Part shown: positions 62,479 through 64,000 of the stretch, one piece after another | How positions within the stretch are numbered: position 1 is the first letter of the stretch | How the letters are laid out: each line of letters opens with the position of its first letter | NCBI GenBank assembly: GCA_964522015.1 | Contig: CAZFST010000025.1 | Location: forward strand, 11,927-75,926 | Direction: 5' to 3' | From: QQWI01 sp964522015 | Lineage (GTDB): Bacteria; Bacillota; Clostridia; Peptostreptococcales; Acidaminobacteraceae | Length of the DNA stretch: 64,000 nt | Position numbers and translations under genes: made by a program | Notes under the pieces: generated by a model | Told to the model about the DNA's origin: nothing | What the model saw: only the letters and a program-made list of their open reading frames with translations | The model's database searches: none

Positions 62479-63027
62479 ATGGAAGAAATGATACAGATTC
62501 TAAATGAATATTATCCTATAAAGTTTGACCGGATTGAATTAATACGCGATATGGGCAGCACGTCTTATACTGTATTTTCTGGTAACAACAAATTCTTCAT
62601 GCGTGTTATAAAGCCTGCATTTTTTTACACAGCGGTCATTGGTGCTGATGTTCAAGTGTATCTACAAAATCAAGGATTTCAAGTACCACAAATATTATTG
62701 ACCAATAAGCGATTGCCGTATGTAAAAGATGAAGAGATGCTATTAATCCTTTACGAATTCATCGAGGGCAGCGACTCAGACTCACAGCAGGACGCGGAAG
62801 CCATCGGCTCCTTGGTAGGTAGACTCCACCAAGCAATGAAAACATATCCTGGTAAGCTTGTTGAACGGGACAAGCATTTTTATCAGCCCTGGCAAGAAGA
62901 CCCCCACCTCTTAGCCTTCCTTGCTCACGTAGTGAGAGCGAAGGTGGGAGATGAATTGCCTGCGCCTCAAATGAGGCGTTTTTTTGAGCAAATCACTAGT
63001 TATATTGTCGAGGAAGTGGTACAATAA
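62479..63027 (+). pseudogene. Aminoglycoside phosphotransferase-like gene, cut by IS
   Basis: A 182-codon ORF whose first about 137 codons match the N-lobe of APH/choline-kinase-like enzymes (LIRDMGSTSYTVFSGNNKFFMRV; LILYEFIEGSDSD; IGSLVGRLHQAMKTYPG). The catalytic HGDLHxxN and DFD parts are absent. From about 62885 the reading frame runs into the left end of a tnpB element. The product would be inactive. It was likely the last gene of the Nudix-mazG-NTF2 unit. Confidence 0.85.
62963..62986 (+). terminator. Terminator in the IS left end
   Basis: CGCCTCA and TGAGGCG form a 7-bp stem followed by seven T, insulating tnpB from upstream transcription. Confidence 0.8.
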
Positions 63028-63045
63028 AACCAGAACGCATGTTCG
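63020..63045 (+). promoter_or_regulatory. LexA-like box before tnpB
   Basis: AGAACGCATGTTCG (63032-63045) matches CGAACNNNNGTTCG at all but the first base. It lies 6 nt after TACAAT (63020-63025), the same spacing as the -10 and LexA box of uvrB. Confidence 0.6.
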
Positions 63046-63066
63046 TGTTTTGAGGAGGTATTGTAC

Positions 63067-64000
63067 ATGGAACGCGCCTATAAATTCAGTTTAGAACCTA
63101 CAAAAGCTCAAGCTGTTAAAATTGAGAAGACATTGGGCTGTGTGCGTTTTGTGTATAACCATTTCCTCGCACTTCGAAAAGAACTGTTTGAAACGTGTGG
63201 TGAAAAACTTAACTACAACGGCTGTTCTGCTGAAATGACAAAACTCAAAAAAGAGCTTGTGTGGCTAAAAGAGGTGGATGCCACTGCACTACAGTCATCT
63301 ATCAAAAACCTTGACAGAGCCTATTCAAATTTCTTTGCAAAACGCACCAACTACCCACGGTTTCATAAAAAAAATGGCATGCGTAAGGCTTTCACCTCTA
63401 AAAAAGTCAACGAGAATATAGCTGTGTTTCAGTCTAAAGGTGTTCTTAAATTGCCTAAATTGGGCTATGTGCGATGTCGCTACTCAAGGCAAGTTGAAGG
63501 ACGTATTTTAAGTGCCACAGTCAGCAAAAATCCTGTGGGTAAGTATTTTGTGTCAATACTTTGTACTGAAGTCGAGATGCCACAACTGGCTAAAACAGGG
63601 CTTAGTGTGGGCCTAGATCTTGGCCTTAAGGACATGTTCACGCCATCAGTTGGAGACCCCACTCCAAACCTTAAATTTGCACGTTCACAGCAAAACAAAA
63701 TGCGTCGCCTACAGCGGTCACTATCCCGAAAAACAAGGGGGAGTAAAAACTGTCATAAAGCACGTATCAAGGTTGCTAAGTTGCACGAGCAGATAGCCAA
63801 TCAGAGAAGGGATTTCTTTCATAAAACCAGTACTCAGCTGATAAAGAAGTATGATTTCATCGGCCTTGAGACACTAAAAGTTAAGAATATGCTCAAGAAT
63901 CGCAAACTCTCAAGGGCTATTAGTGATGTCTCATGGTCCAGTTTTGTGACCATGCTAGAGTACAAAGCAGCATGGTATGGTAAAAACGTGGTTAAGGTCG
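63067..64000 (+). CDS. tnpB: TnpB RNA-guided nuclease (3' partial)
   Basis: 311 codons are visible from ATG 63067 (GAGGAGG upstream); the frame is open at the window edge. It begins MERAYKFSLEPTKAQAVKIE with FVYNHFLALRKEL, as in OrfB_HTH. The RuvC-I Asp is in VGLDLGLKDM and the RuvC-II Glu in FIGLETLKVKNML. The zinc ribbon and RuvC-III Asp lie beyond the window. TnpB is the guide-RNA-directed DNA nuclease related to Cas12; its omega RNA would be at the element's right end, not visible. Confidence 0.93.
   Translation, partial: MERAYKFSLEPTKAQAVKIEKTLGCVRFVYNHFLALRKELFETCGEKLNYNGCSAEMTKLKKELVWLKEVDATALQSSIKNLDRAYSNFFAKRTNYPRFHKKNGMRKAFTSKKVNENIAVFQSKGVLKLPKLGYVRCRYSRQVEGRILSATVSKNPVGKYFVSILCTEVEMPQLAKTGLSVGLDLGLKDMFTPSVGDPTPNLKFARSQQNKMRRLQRSLSRKTRGSKNCHKARIKVAKLHEQIANQRRDFFHKTSTQLIKKYDFIGLETLKVKNMLKNRKLSRAISDVSWSSFVTMLEYKAAWYGKNVVKV

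Larger units (their letters stand above)
62890..64000 (+). mobile_element. IS200/IS605-group element with tnpB only (partial)
   Basis: The left part holds subterminal hairpins (CCCACCT/AGGTGGG, 62903-62948) and an intrinsic terminator, then tnpB. No tnpA lies before it, so it is IS1341-type or a decayed IS605. The left border is estimated from where APH similarity stops (62880-62900). The right end is outside the window. Confidence 0.8.

Overview
The window reads as chromosomal DNA of a low-to-moderate G+C, Gram-positive anaerobe of the class Clostridia. Pointers are strong AGGAGG ribosome binding sites, TTG/GTG starts, many hairpin-plus-T-run terminators, hprK linked to uvrBAC, a DinR-type LexA box, a perfect CcpA (cre) site, YesM/YesN regulators and an [FeFe]-hydrogenase-like operon with DRTGG and PHP proteins. 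The closest group (perhaps Fusibacter/Acidaminobacter-like) is only a guess. No rRNA, tRNA, CRISPR array or riboswitch was recognised.

Layout. 0-10.5 kb is housekeeping: the end of an AI-2E-type permease, SOS-controlled uvrB-uvrA, then uvrC-hprK-GNAT, facing a Fur/PerR-boxed superoxide dismutase. 10.9-14.6 kb is a tight six-gene operon (DRTGG, anti-sigma-like ATPase, hydrogenase-like Fe-S protein, DRTGG, PHP phosphoesterase, second GHKL ATPase) behind a Rex-like site. It looks like a redox-sensing signalling device rather than a working hydrogenase. 14.8-21.9 kb holds secreted proteins (LysM-5'-nucleotidase, stalk-cyclophilin), small enzymes, and a catalytically dead transglutaminase-like protein paired with an orphan ABC permease. 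22-27.7 kb has nicotinamidase and nicotinate phosphoribosyltransferase, rRNA modification (rsmF, rsuA) and lipB. 27.8-35 kb has a YczE protein with a LysR regulator, a chemoreceptor, a two-domain thioredoxin and a diguanylate cyclase.

35.4-39.2 kb is a four-gene minus-strand NAD operon: nicotinamidase, PRPP-synthetase-like, NAMPT (nadV) and nadE. The middle pair resembles the phage NARP1 pair that rebuilds NAD. It is followed by an orphan HsdR_N-like nuclease. 40.8-43.5 kb has a DUF4349 lipoprotein and a membrane polyferredoxin. 43.7-52.7 kb is a galactoside locus: GH42 beta-galactosidase, YesM/YesN two-component system, binding protein and two permeases, with the ATPase encoded elsewhere. 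52.9-60.2 kb has small regulated modules: a Phd-Uma2 fusion, MerR plus secreted deiminase, MFS plus ArsR, and DUF418 plus TetR, each with a recognisable operator. 60.5-63 kb is a nucleotide-sanitation/resistance-like cluster (two Nudix, MazG, NTF2-like, kinase) whose last gene is cut by an IS200/IS605-type tnpB element that runs off the window.

A recurring structural theme is short tandem duplications that start in the last codons of a gene and cross its stop codon. Dispersed, sequence-related terminator hairpins also occur, one still attached to a 15-codon remnant of a thioredoxin gene.
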